Notes: generated from the letters alone by a model not told the origin. Shown: positions 38,740-56,259, numbered from the stretch's first letter. The stretch: 64,000 nucleotides of DNA from Myxocyprinus asiaticus (GCF_019703515.2 NC_059393.1:11054001-11118000), one strand, 5' to 3'. Numbers and translations: made by a program.

Positions 38740-38965
38740 TCACTGCTCTCTCTCCCGCGCGGGAGCCATGGTAACGAGAACGATGGGCGCTTAGCAACAC
38801 GAGAGGAGGAGACCGAGAGCGCGCGAGACACGGCATCATTCACGACTCGGTCAACAGCCACCGACCTTCATTTCGTCAAGCGCTGCTTTAAAATGACTGC
38901 TTTGATGGTGAAATGGAACGTTAGATCAAATAATCAGTTTTGCTAAATATATCTAAATTAGCGCG
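38740..38965 (+). promoter_or_regulatory. NPTXR CpG-rich promoter and 5' UTR
   Basis: GC- and CpG-rich sequence (TCTCCCGCGCGGGAGCC, GAGAGCGCGCGAGACACGG) contrasts with the AT-rich surroundings and ends at the NPTXR start codon. Such a block is typical of a CpG-island promoter of a neuronal gene. The transcription start is not determined. Confidence 0.5.
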
Positions 38966-44181
<5,216 letters not shown>

Positions 44182-46229
44182 GCGGGGTCATGGGTCGATA
44201 CCATTCTTTATAGGAGTGGGGCATAAAATGAGACAAAAAGAGGCTTGAAATGCTGAAAGACAAAGAGATAATAATTGTATCATGGTTCCAGTATTTGTAT
44301 TGAATGTATTTACCTTTGAACTGTGTTTCAGCTGGGATCTATAGAGTGGCTGCAGAAAGATTTAAGGCCTGTTTTCGTCTCGTGTTGCTTGTGTTCTTTC
44401 ACGCCCCTCTTCCCAACACATTATTGCACTGTGGTCCCTTCAGATATACTATAGAGAATGTTTTTAATAAGATGGCTGTAGATAATTCTCACAGCAATCG
44501 TCTGTGTGCTTTATTCGTGTAAAGTGGAGCTTTTGCTTTATTGTTTGTTTTATCTGTCCTTTGAGTCATTTCTATAGTCTAAACGTACCTTGAAAATTTC
44601 AGCATCTTAAAGTCAACATGAAATCAAAATGATCCCATAATGATTTACTTTATTACACATTCCTGGTCTGAGAAGGATTTTTCAGCACACGATTTTCCAA
44701 AGAAACAAATGTTTTCCTCAGTAATCACAAATGTAATAACTTGCTCTGCCTCTGAAATGACTTTCCTTCTCGGCTGACAAATACAGACCACGTTTCAAAA
44801 TCCATTCAATTCCTGATGAATAAAATAAAATTGCTTCTTACATTTTTTCCTCATTCAAAATCCTGCATCAAATTACAGATGTAAAATGGGTTGCAGATGC
44901 CAGTTAATGTTGACTTTAAGTTTACTGTCATGTTTCTTAACATCACATTAAACCGTGGCAAAATAGTTGGGCTATTACACCTTTGTATTAAAATTGTATG
45001 GTAATAACCAATAAACCACTGCAAGACTGCCGGCGATTTTTGTGTGATTAAAAACAAAAACAAACAGTTTGACACCCCCCCCTCACAAAATTCGACCACT
45101 GTGTATAATACATATAAAATATGAATTCAGAGGTTCATATGTATGTCTGTTTTGGGTTTCTGTTGTTTTTTTTTTGTTGTTTTTTTTTTAAATTGTGAAT
45201 TCTTATTTGAATTATTTTTTCTTTTGAATTCATTGAGCAGAAAAACAAAAACATTTCTGTGAAAAGTGTTTTAGAAAGTAACAAAAAGTGAAGTAATTAG
45301 TAATGGGATTACTTTTTTGATTAAGTAAACAGTAAAGTAATCTGTAATTTGTTAGTGGATTGTTTTTTACTTACCCAACTTACCCATCACAGTTCTTTAC
45401 ACAGTGTACCATCACCGACTTTGTTTCAAAAGACAAATTCAACAAGAATCCAAAGCCTTTTTTTATTTATTTATTTTTTTATAAAAAAAGTTAATTTAAG
45501 CATCTGATTAACTTAAACTACACACAAATGTGAAGATGATCGCCATCATCAAATGAGTATGATTTGCTGCACACATTGAAAATATGAACGCAAAACAATG
45601 TTTAAATACAGAATCTTTCAGCATCATGTCATGTTACCATTGCATTGCACCTAGTTCTCCTTCTCCTTGCCCGTCACAGAGAAAGCTTAGGAAAGTGCCT
45701 GCCTATTTATTTGATTCTTGCTTTTGGTCGATCATCAGCTGTGATGTCAGTGTAGTGCTTCTTTATATTTGCACCACCAAGGATCTATGATGATATTGTG
45801 AAAATGTGGATGAAACAATTAAAATAGTGAAGGAAATGAATACTGGAGTGCATTGTCTTTATTAATGTGTATTTACATTGTGCTGGGGGAGGGGATTAAA
45901 AAAAAAAGAGATGACTGATTAATCTGTGGATTGATAGGTTTAATGAAACACTTGACAGGATGTCTGGCCTTGCATCAGAATTTAACAGATTCAATAGTCT
46001 GTTGACTGACAGACACCTTAGCACAGTTAACAGCAAAAGTCTCTCTCTTACACTTTTCAACACCCTCTTTTGGATTTAGATTTTACTGGTCACAGTGATT
46101 TTTTTTTTTTTTTTTTCTGATTTATTTATTATTCCTATTTTATTCTTCTTCTTTATATTGTTGTTATTAGTTAAATTATTAGTTCAGTATTTAATATACA
46201 AGCCCTAAAATAATAATACATAAGAAGAA

Positions 46230-46660
46230 GAAGAACAACAACAATGTATTTATTTGTTTTCAGATTTATTTATTTATACATTTATTTATGCAATAATATT
46301 GATAATAATAAAATAATAATAATAATAATGTATTTATTTGTTTTCAGATGTATTTTTTATACATTATTTATAGCAACATTTATTTATTTATTCAGGCAAT
46401 AATAGTAATGACAATAATAATAATGTTTAATGTTTAATAATTTATAAATAACTAATGTGTTCATTTTCCTTTATTTATTTATGAAATAATAATAATAATA
46501 ACAATGTGTATATTTGTTTTCAGATTTAAGTATTTATATAGATATTCATTTATTAATACATTTATTTATAGCTACATTATTTATTTATGCAGTAATAATG
46601 ATAATAATAATATTTTTATTTGTTTTCAGATGGATGTATTTATACATTTGTTTATTTGTC
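46230..46660. repeat. AT-rich degenerate minisatellite with TTTGTTTTCAGAT units
   Basis: Four units contain (T/A)TATTTGTTTTCAGAT near 46252, 46334, 46512 and 46617, separated by TTTATTTA and AATAATAAT runs. The open frames in it are low-complexity artefacts. Confidence 0.7.
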
Positions 46661-46759
46661 ATGGTTTCATGTGTTTTTGTTCATGTTTTGTGTTAATGTC
46701 TTTTATTTTGGAAGTTTAGTTACTGTTTTATAGTCATGTGTTCCATGTCATGTTATTGA

Positions 46760-47380
46760 ACAGCGTGAAACACTTTCTTATGAAGTGTTACATTCATACG
46801 TGCAGACAGAGAAGTAAGTTTGAAGTAAGTTTGGAGCAGAAGAAATTGAAATAAACCTTGTGTAAATTGTCACATGAACATTTAGCTTTATGCTAAGCTA
46901 AAATGCTTTTTCTAGCCATTTTACATGCACATGTTACCAGACACGATCATATTATTTTTTTTTTATCAAGAAAATCCACATTAGATCATAATTTTTTTTA
47001 TATATTAAGACCTTTGATATTAGGGCAAAAATCATATTCTTGACGAGAATTTTTGTATTGTTTATTCTGTAAAAATATAAAAAAAAATCCTTAAAACAAG
47101 ATCAGTTTGATTTATCTTGTTTAGAAACAACACTGCAAAAGATATTGTCTTTTTAGAGAATGCATTTTTAACATGTGTATTTTGTCTTAATGTACTGCCA
47201 GATTTTTTAAAGTTAAAACAAGTGAAAAAAATCTACCAGTGCTGAAGAAGTAATCCAAAGTATTTAGAATACATTACTGACAATGAGTAATCTAAAAGAA
47301 TACGTTACAAATGACATTTTACAGCATGTATCCTGTAATATGTAGTGGAATACATTTTAAAAGTAACCCTCCCAACCCTG
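46760..47380. mobile_element. hAT-type non-autonomous element, truncated, opposite orientation
   Basis: It is the complement of much of 16435-17285: AGTGTTACATTCATACGTGCAG, CTAAGCTAAAATGC, CAGTGCTGAAGAAGTAATCC, and the terminus AAAGTAACCCTCCCAACCCTG at about 47379. One end is missing. Confidence 0.75.
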
Positions 47381-48052
47381 TACATGACATAATCTAGCAT
47401 CTATTCCACACTTTCATAAAGTGGCAATTGGAAACAGTTTATTTATTATTATTTTATTTTTTTTTTAGGTACTAACCCTCTGTAAGTGTCATTTTGTTCT
47501 ATGCTTTTTATCCCCAGAGCACAGCCACCCTCTAGAGTACATTTTCACAGTTTCCCATCTGTCGCAAGCCATCTCTCCTCTCTTTTCCTCTCCTCACCTC
47601 TAAAGGCACAATTCTTCACCTGCCATTTTACTCTTGCTCCAATGAGATGTTATAATATCCCCCAAATTACAAACATATTATATATACTGTATATTGTATG
47701 TATAAAATAAATAAGAATCTATAGATGTGTTTAGTTTACATCTCAATCAATGCAGAGCACCAGTGCTGCATCTCTGACCGGTCTAATTTCCATGTATCAG
47801 TTATCTGGGGCAGAGGCGAAATCACCCACTGGGCACAGATGTAGTTGAAGCTTAATACAGGTCAGTGAAGAGTGAGGGAGAGAGAAAAAAAAAAAAAAAA
47901 ACAGCACAGAGATAAATGTAATGGGACCAATGTAGCAAAACACCTCTGAAGCTGCTGTTTATTTAGATTGCAGGATTCATCCTGCTCAGACTGCATTGGG
48001 GTTACACAGGGGCACGTCAAAGCTAGCATCTGTGCTCATCAAAATACTAAGC

Positions 48053-48275
48053 TTAAAGGAGTAGTTCACCCAAAAATAAAAAGCCTGTCATAATTTACTA
48101 ACCCTCATGTCATTACATGAATGATTTTCTTTCTTCTTTGGATTGGAGAAAAGGAGAAATTTGGAAGACTATTCACACTGCTCTTTTCCTTAAAAAGAAA
48201 ACAAATAGTGACCAGGGGCTGTCAAACTCCAAAAGGGACAATAAATGCACCATAAAAGTCCCATAAAAGCCATTG
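48053..48275. mobile_element. Angel-like element, left part only
   Basis: TTAA-AGGAGTAGTTCACCCAAAA followed by CATAATTTACTAACCCTCATG matches the left terminus of the family. The right end is missing. Confidence 0.6.
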
Positions 48276-48949
48276 TCCATACAATATGTGCTCTCTATTT
48301 CATACGAATCCAAACCTTCGGGTTTCTGGTTGGTTTTTCAAGAATATCTTCGGGTTCGGGTTGGGTTTGGGTTTGCAATGAATGAAAAACAACGGAAGCC
48401 AACAGAAGAGTTAGGGTTCACACCGAATGTATTTTTCAGTTGCTTTTCTTTGTAAAAACACGCTGGATGGATGTCTTTGGACGTTGTGCTGCATCTCGCT
48501 TTTTTTTTTTTTTTTACAGCACCTCGTGCGGGACCGTCACATTTTTAGATACTGGTGAAGTTAATAAGAACTTAAATTTTTTAAAACTCACCTTGTGATA
48601 CCTGCATTCTGTTTTATTCATTGTCACAAAGATTCAACGTTCTGAAGAAGTTCAGGTTGCAAAGAGGACTTCATGTGACTGTTACTTGATAAATGGTAAA
48701 CCAAAGTTTTTTCCCTTTTGTGATTTCGAATTCAGGCAAAAAATTTGACTACCAGTTGAGTCAAGTAGGGTTGGGCCACACAGTCTTGGGTACGGGCCGG
48801 GTTCGGTCTTCAACTACACGTCCATTCAGACCTCTAATCCAAATGATAACTTTGTGTGAGTGCAACGGGGCCAGCTGGTACATGATAGCTGTACTGTATG
48901 TGTAAACCTCACTACCCTGCCCTCAAAAGGCGCACTAGAGACTGACACT

Positions 48950-49030
48950 AGGGGCTGTAGCATTTAACCTCCTTGTTAGTGCGCCCGCCTCCCATGCCTG
49001 CTGATGCCGGTTTGAATCCCGCTCGGAGTG
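48950..49030 (+). repeat. tRNA-like SINE head
   Basis: AGTGCGCCCGCCTCCCATGC followed by CCGGTTTGAATCCCGCTCGG resembles box A and box B regions of a tRNA-derived SINE. The first half is poor and the body short. Confidence 0.4.
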
Positions 49031-49619
49031 GGTTGAGAAGGACCAGTTACATGAGGAACAAACCAAAATGAAAATCTTCCCCTATATTGAAACTTAGTGT
49101 GTTAGAATCAATTACAGCACACATGAAAAGTGTCTGCGTGTCAAGTTTAAATATGCACAAGCACAAATAAGATTTTCAATGAGTACAACTTGATTTTTTT
49201 TCTGTTCCTCACACAAAGCTATTTTATGGCTTCCAAACACTTGAAATACAGTGCATAAATTGTATGGATTATTTTAATTATTTCACTTTTTTTTATTTTA
49301 TTTATTTATTTTTTTGGAACTTAACAAAACCTGTCACCATTCACTATCATTGTATGGAAAATAACATCATGAACATTCTTCCTAGTATCTCCTTTGTGTT
49401 CCGTGGAAGAAAGTAAAAAAATAATAATAATAATAATAAAATAATTTTAAACTATTCCTTTAAAAACAATGGCTTTTGTAATTAACGATGTTTAGTTCAC
49501 ATTCTCGCATTTTGGTAGCACATAACTCGCCTTGACATATCTTATCTTACATACATCGCATATAAATGTTCTAAAGTAACCTTTACCAGGATACACAAAG
49601 GAAGCGACCACAGTTTCAG

Positions 49620-49797
49620 CAGACCGAATGAATGAAGGACACGCCCTCCGACCAATCACTACAAATGCACGAAGTTGAGGGGCGGGGCTACGTACACAGC
49701 TGTCGCGTTGGAGTGGCTAGCATCAGTTGCCATGGTCGACATGTCTCTTTAGCGACGTAGGTTTAAGTCCATCGAACTTCAGCGTTCTTTCATTACG
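49620..49797 (+). promoter_or_regulatory. DNAL4 promoter and non-coding exon 1
   Basis: A GC-richer block with a GGGGCGGGGC box (49679-49688) is followed by GTTGCCATGGTCGAC (49726-49740). The left half of that site fits an RFX X-box half-site (GTNRCC) and the right half only partly. A splice donor ACG|GTACGT at 49798 fits a 5' UTR exon joining the coding exon, whose acceptor is AGAGCAG at 52016. Exon start unknown. Confidence 0.5.
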
Positions 49798-49996
49798 GTA
49801 CGTAAATGTTTATTTACATTTCCAGCTTTAGTTTTTATGCATCGTTCTAAAACTAGGTCATGAAAACACTTTAATGGAAACCGGACACAGCGACCTAGCC
49901 AACCAGGTTAGCTAAGAATGCTAGCAAGCTAGCTGTTGTTTGCTTTTCGAAACAAAGCTAATATTATCTTTATAAGTGTGCAGAACTTTATATGTA

Positions 49997-49997
<1 letters not shown>

Positions 49998-50086
<89 letters not shown>

Positions 50087-50087
50087 A
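49998..50087. repeat. (TA)n(CA)n microsatellite
   Basis: TA repeats followed by CA repeats abut the left tip of the Sleeping-Beauty-type element. It is mirrored by (TG)n(TA)n at 51671-51745. Confidence 0.95.
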
Positions 50088-51669
50088 CAGAGTTGAAGAA
50101 AGAAGTTTACATACACCTTAGCCAAATACATTTAAACTCAGTTTTTCACAATTTCTGATGTATAATCGTAGAACATTTTCCCTGTCTTAGGTCAGTTAGG
50201 ATCACTACTTTATTTTAAGAATGTGAAATATCAGAAGAATAGTAGAGAGAATTATTTATTTCAGCTTTTATTTCTTACATCACATTCCCAGTGGGTAAGA
50301 AGTTTACATACACTTTGTTGGTATTTGGTAGCATTGCCTTTAAATTGTTTAATTTGGGTCAGATCTTTTGAGTAGCCTTCCACGAGCTTCTCACAATAAT
50401 TTGCTGGAATTTTGGCCCATTCCTCCAGACAGAACTGGTGTAACTGAGTCAGGTTTGTAGGCCTCCTTGCTCACAAGTTTTTTCAGTTCTGCCCACAAAT
50501 ATTCTATCGGATTGAGGTCAGGGCTTTGTGATGGTCACTCCAATACCTTGACTTTGTTGTCCTTAAGCCGTTTTGCCACAACTTTGGAGGTATGCTTGGG
50601 GTCATTGTCCATTTGGAAGACCCATTTGCGACCGACCTTTAACTTTCTGGCTGATGTTTTGAGATGTTGCTTCAGTATATCCAAATAATTTTCCTTCCTC
50701 GTGATGCCATCTATTTTGTGAAGTGCACCAGTCCCTCCAGCAGCAAATCACCCCCTCAACATGACGCTGCTATCCCAGTGCTTCACGGTTGGTCAACGAT
50801 GGTCATTATGGCCAAACAGTTCAGTTTTTGTTTCATCAGACAAGAGGACATTTCTCTATAAAGTAAGATCTTTGTCCCCATGTGCACTTGCAAACTGTAG
50901 TCTGGCTTTGTTATGGCAGTTTTGGAGCAGTGGCTTCTTCCTTGCTGAGCAGTCTTTCAGATTATGTCGATATAGGACTCGTTTTACTTTAGATATAGAT
51001 ACTTGTCTACCTTTGTCTTCCAGCATTTTCACAAGGTCCTTTTCTGTTGTTCTGGAATTGATTTGCACTTTTCATACCAAACTTCACTCATCTCTAGGAG
51101 ACAGAATGCATCTCCTTTCTGAGCGGTATGATGGCTGTGTGGTCCCATGGTGTTTATACTTGTGTACTATTGTTTGTACAGATGAATGTGATACCTTTAA
51201 GCATTTGGAAATTTCTCCCAAGGATGAACCAGACTTGTGGAGGTCCACAATTTTTCTTCTGAGGTCTTGGCTGATTTCTTTTGATTTTCCCATGATGTCA
51301 AGCAAAGAGGCATTGAGTTTGAAGGCAGGCCTTAAAATACATCCACAGGTACACCTCCAATTCAGTACACCTCTATCAGAAGCTAATTGTCTAAAGGCTT
51401 GATATCATTTTCTGGAATTGTCCAAGCTGCTTAAAGGCACAGTTAACTTAGTGTATGTAAACTTCTGACCCACTGGAATTGTGATATAGTTAATTAAAAG
51501 TGAAACAATCTGTCTGTAAACAATTGTTGGAAAAATTACTGGTATCATACACAAAGTAGATGTCCTAAATGACTTGTCAGAACTATAGTTTTCTAATATT
51601 AAATATGTGAAGTGGTTAAAAAAATGAGTTTTAATGACAACCTAAGTGTATATAAACTTCTGACTTCAA

Positions 51670-51671
<2 letters not shown>
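50088..51671 (-). mobile_element. Sleeping-Beauty-type Tc1 element (IR/DR group), fossil
   Basis: Both ends carry the double direct repeats of the IR/DR group: AGAAGTTTACATACACCTTA near 50100 and AAGAAGTTTACATACACTTT near 50298 on the left, and the complements near 51460 and 51648 on the right. The flanking words (TAGGTCAGTTAGGATCAC, TTATTTCAGC) are those of salmonid/cyprinid Tdr/Tss-type elements. The minus strand encodes transposase remains: MGKSKEISQDLRRKIVDLH with GSSLGEISKCLKV (first helix-turn-helix, frame 51084-51305) and the second DNA-binding domain (VKRVLYRHNLKDCSARKKPL, frame 50856-51068). The catalytic part is frameshifted. Length is 1.58 kb, full size for the group. Confidence 0.92.
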
Positions 51672-51762
<91 letters not shown>

Positions 51763-51790
51763 GTGTATATATGTATATATATATATATAA
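51671..51790. repeat. (TG)n(TA)n microsatellite
   Basis: TG repeats start at the right tip of the Sleeping-Beauty-type element and pass into TA repeats and mixed TATACACA words. Confidence 0.95.
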
Positions 51791-52023
51791 ACTATAGCCA
51801 TAGTAACCATCTACTAGGCTAAACATATATACTCTTATAAGTATTATTTTAGTTGAGCAATAATTACATTGAAACTGTTGTTTGTTCACCGTTAGCTAGC
51901 TAATGATCCATCTGCCACAGTTTCATTAGCCCTAGAAATATTTGGCTTGGATGCATTAGGTATATGACCTATTATTTGAAACTTTCATATCTGTCCTTAT
52001 TTCTTCATCCAGAGCAGATTATC

Positions 52024-55000
52024 ATGGCAGAGACAGCTGACATCAAGAAAGATGAGGCAGACTTCAAGAGACTGCACAGCTTCCCTCTCATACGGGTAAA
52101 ACCCGGCCTTTCTGGTGCATGAATGGATTTGACTCTTCACTGCACACTAAAAAGTGGGCTTTAAATGGCATCTTGTAATATGCTATCACTGTGTTCACCA
52201 GACTCTTGTAAGGAAAGCAAAGACATGCATTAAAGGAATAGTTCGCCCAAATATGAAAATTCCCTCATCATTTATTTACCTTCATGCCATCCCAGATGTG
52301 TATGACTTTCTTTCTTCTGCAGAACACAAAAGAAGATTTTTAGAATAATATTTCAGCTCTGTAGGTCCATACAATGCAAGTGAATGGTGATCAAAAGCAC
52401 ATTAAAGTCCTATTCACACCAAGTACGTTTTTTTCCCGGTGCGAATGTTCGTTCCGAACAAGCTTTTGACTAGGAACATTGTATTCCTATGGCGCTATCC
52501 ACATGGGGTCTGACAAATCATCTGCCGACAATCCAATTTAGAATTTTTTTACGGAGAGCAGTCCCCATATTTTTTTTCTTCAGACTGTTTTGAAAACTGA
52601 CTGCAGCTGCTCAATCCAGCGCTAATCAACTGAAAAAAAAAACAACAACATTGGACGTGCAGCTGATACACACCCCTGAAAAATTTAAACTTAATAATTG
52701 TAGTTAATGAACACTTTGTACTTAAAACATAAACCCAGTCTGATTTTGAAAGTCTGCTATAATAAATATTTGTGTATTATAAATGTCCATACTCTAAATG
52801 TACTCGTTTCATGCACAATTCAATGCAAATATGCAAGCACATTTTTATATTTTTTAGAACATTTATGTACTGTGCTGACACCTCATATTTTTAAATATAC
52901 CTGGTTTTCTTGTACATTATTTAATATGTGTATCACTGTACCTTTTATATTATCTAGGCATTAAATAGAAGTGAGGTTTGGCAATTTGTTTGGATTAAGC
53001 TCTTAGCATAATAAAGGATAATAAAACGCATAACTTATTCCAGAAACGTTGCTCTTTTTCTCACCACGCACAAGACAACCTGAATTCAATACAAATATGC
53101 AATAATTAAATAAAGAAAAGCCCATGAGCCTGTGTTTTCTTTAATATAATTTTTAATGTTATGCATCATATTGTCTATACCTGTTTTTTCCTTAATGAAC
53201 ATTGTTCTACATTTATTTATATCACTTTATATATAAAATAATGGATAATATAATTTATATTGTGTAATATTATCCAGCACTAAAAAAAGAGAATTTGGGT
53301 TTGGGGGTCCGTTTGGAATATACTCGTTGCAAAATACATGTAGAAATATAAAGAGTACATATATTTATGCAACAGCGCTCTTTACTCATCTCACTCGTTT
53401 AAAAAACACAGATTCTATATTCCTTAAAATGCATCAAAAACATGGAGATAACAATGAAACAGATATGCCAAATAAATAAATGCCTTAACAGCATTAAATG
53501 TATAATCTTATGCACAGACAGCTGAATAAAGTCTGAGCAGGTAAACAATATAAATATGTTTGAGGAACAGTGCTGTCTACTTTACAGGAATAAAATTATT
53601 TTTCATTTTATCCATCACAATCTCAGTGTGAATAGACCTTTCGCCAGCAGTTCGTCTTGCAAATTCATCAAGTCTTTGGTGTGAATAGGCCTTAAGGCAG
53701 CATAAAAGTAATCCATACGACTCCAGTGGTTAAATCCATATCATGAAGCGCTTTTGATATGTGTTGGTGAGAAACAGATCAATATTTAAGTCCTTTTTTA
53801 CAATCTCCACTTTCAAACTCACATCTGTCTTTTTTTTTTTTTTTTTTTTTTTTGACGATTCGCATTCTTCGCGCATATCGCCACCTACTGGTCAAGGCTG
53901 GTCAAAGGTGAAGGTTTATTGTAAAAAAGGACTTAAATATTGAACTGTTTCTCACCCACACCTTTCATATCACTTCTGAAGACATGGATTTAAACACTGG
54001 TGTCATATGGATTACTTTTATGCTGCCTTTATGTACTTTTTGGAGCTTCAAAGATATGGTCACCATTCACTTACATTGTATGGACCTACAGAGCTGAAAT
54101 ATTCTTCTAAAAATCTTTGTTCTGCAGAAGAAAGAAAGCCATACACATCTGGGATGGCATGAGAGTGAATAAATGATGAGAGAATTTACAAACCCTTAAA
54201 ACAAACTGCCTGCTTTTTACTTCCCACAGCATACAGACATGTCTGAAGAGATGAGAGTAGAGACCATGGAGCTCTGTGTTACAGCCTGTGAGAAGTTTGC
54301 CTCTAATAATGAGGTATGTGTGAGTGCAGTGGATGGTTTTCTAACTGCATTCTCTCAGTTTTAAAGAGATATATAAAAAATAGTCATCATTTACAACCCC
54401 ATGTTCTTCCGAACCTGTATGACTATCTTTCTTCAGTGCAACACAAAAGGAGATGCTAGGCAGAATTTCACTTTCATTGAATCTTTTTTTTTTTCTTCAG
54501 TTGAAGTGAATCAAAATTCTGTTTAAAAAAAATAAAATAAAAATTCACACTCTCATTCATTTTTAAAATGTGCTTACTTACAAGGGATGTGCAAAACTAC
54601 CTATTTTCATAATCGTCTAGTTGGTCGATTGTTTGAATGAGTAGTCCACTATTTGGTTTATGGATAATGATGTATAATTAGCCTCTGTTATGTTCACGTG
54701 ACCCCGATCAGACACGTTTCAGAGGAATATACGGACGCTGAGCGCTGCACTTCAACATGGTAACTAATGTATATTCACCAAAAATATAAGCTAAATAACT
54801 GTAACATCCTTTTGTACAAAACTATCAAAGTAAGAGAAGTAAGAAATAAGAAATGCTCCAATACTGAGCAGCACAAAGCTACTTATGTGCATCCTGAACA
54901 CAGAATGGCATGCTTCAATGTGACCAGAGCACTTGGGAGTCTCAGGATGATCCTTGCGGCAAATTCAAAAGTGCAAAACTGCACAGATAACAATGCGGGT

Positions 55001-55724
55001 GCACATCTAGTTCACGACATCAAGCAGTTTAAACCTTTTTTGCTGCAACTATTTATTTAAGCAGTGTCAGACAGAATCAGCTAAAGACTTTAATCTCTCC
55101 AAAGCATCTCACAAATATGGGAACAATTCTCACAGCAGAGGATTTAAAGGGATAGTTCACCCAAAAATTCTAATTCTGTGATCATTTGCTCACCCTCATG
55201 CCATCCCAGATGTGTATGACTTTCATACATCTGCTGAACACAAACAAAGGTTTTTAGAAGAATATTTCAGCTCTGTAGGTCCATACAATGCAAGTGAATG
55301 GGTGCCAAAATTTTGAAGCTCCAAAATCCACATAAGGGCAACATAAAAGTACTCCAGATGACTCACGATTCAGATGTGTTATGTCTCTCAATTAATTTGA
55401 GAATTGTGTCTCCCATTAAAACCACCACCACTAAAAATATTAATGTGAGTAGTCGGCAACTTGTCAGTTGTTGGACAACTAGTCGTTTAGTCGACCACCG
55501 TGGCACATCCCTAAGACTAACAATGTCCAGCAGTGTCAACAGTCTTTCTTTCTCAACAGAGTGCTGCTAAAATGATAAAGGAGTCGATGGATAAGAAGTT
55601 TGGAAGCTCTTGGCACGTGGTGATTGGCGAGGGCTTCGGTTTTGAGATTACCCACGAAGTGAAGAACCTGCTTTACATGTTCTTTGGAGGAAGTTTGGCG
55701 GTGTGCGTGTGGAAGTGTTCATAA
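52024..55724 (+). CDS. DNAL4: DNAL4, dynein axonemal light chain 4
   Basis: A light chain of the DYNLL/LC8 family in axonemal dynein. Coding exons: 52024-52095, 54230-54313 and 55560-55724 (TAA), total 106 residues; human DNAL4 has 105. The protein starts MAETADIKKDEADFKRLHSF, continues SEEMRVETMELCVTACEKF, then MIKESMDKKFGSSWHVVIGE, GFGFEITHEVKNLLYMFFGG and ends LAVCVWKCS, the family's complete C-terminus. Exon borders are canonical (CGG|GTAAAA, CCCACAG, GAG|GTATGT, CTCAACAG). The introns are filled by Angel-like and other insertions, yet the coding sequence is clean. It lies downstream of NPTXR in the same orientation; human chromosome 22 has the two as neighbours too. Confidence 0.97.
52230..54199. 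mobile_element. Angel-like element containing a nested insertion
   Basis: It begins TTAA-AGGAATAGTTCGCCC and its right half ends GATGGCATGAGAGTGAATAAAT with a degraded tip before TTAA at 54196-54199. The body is split by the insertion at 52406-53691. It occupies DNAL4 intron sequence between coding exons 1 and 2. Confidence 0.65.
52406..53691. mobile_element. TTAA-flanked non-autonomous transposon (1.29 kb), nested
   Basis: The inverted ends AGTCCTATTCACACCAAG and CTTTGGTGTGAATAGGCC are bracketed by TTAA at 52402-52405 and 53692-53695. The surrounding Angel-like element continues on both sides (GATCAAAAGCACA before, GGCAGCATAAAAGTAATCC after). The interior is AT-rich and non-coding. Confidence 0.75.
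55144..55375. mobile_element. Angel-like element, left half
   Basis: TTAA-AGGGATAGTTCACCCAAAA starts a copy that stops after GTACTCCAGATGACTC. The right half is absent. It lies in the last DNAL4 intron. Confidence 0.7.
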
Positions 55725-56259
55725 CCCACAGTGACCCACAAATACACTAAGACAGTCCGGCACGTACGCATACTTTTACAGAGCAAAAACAACTTGCAAA
55801 ATCAAATCTCATGGTTGCCATGTGCTTTCTGGCATCATATCCATTCATAACGGTGCTGCACTTTTGTTTGTCTGTAAATTCAGTGCTGAACGGGGTTTAT
55901 CATTTCTTACAGTTTATTTTGAAAGTGGCATTTCATGTTCTCCTCTCCCTTTAACAGTTCTCTCAAAGCTGCCATGCCATCTGTGTAATTTATTGTCCAT
56001 CTTTGTCCTTTCTCCATCTGCCTATTTCTCACCCCATCTCTCTCTTTATCTGTCCTTTCCCTATCTCCTCTATGAATAATTTTTTTTCTGATTGATAATG
56101 TATTTTTATAAGACAAATTGCTATTTTTTAATTCAAATGTGAATACATGCAATCTGTTTTTTAAACCTTCAGATATTTATAGGCTGTGGTTGTACATTTT
56201 ATACAGCTGTAATGTTATTTGTATTTGATTTAAATGACTATTACGTCATTGTCTTGTGT

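Noticed and set aside
38760..38805. X-box-like words (GGTAAC, AGCAAC) upstream of NPTXR
   Set aside because: Only single half-sites match, and NPTXR is not a ciliary gene.
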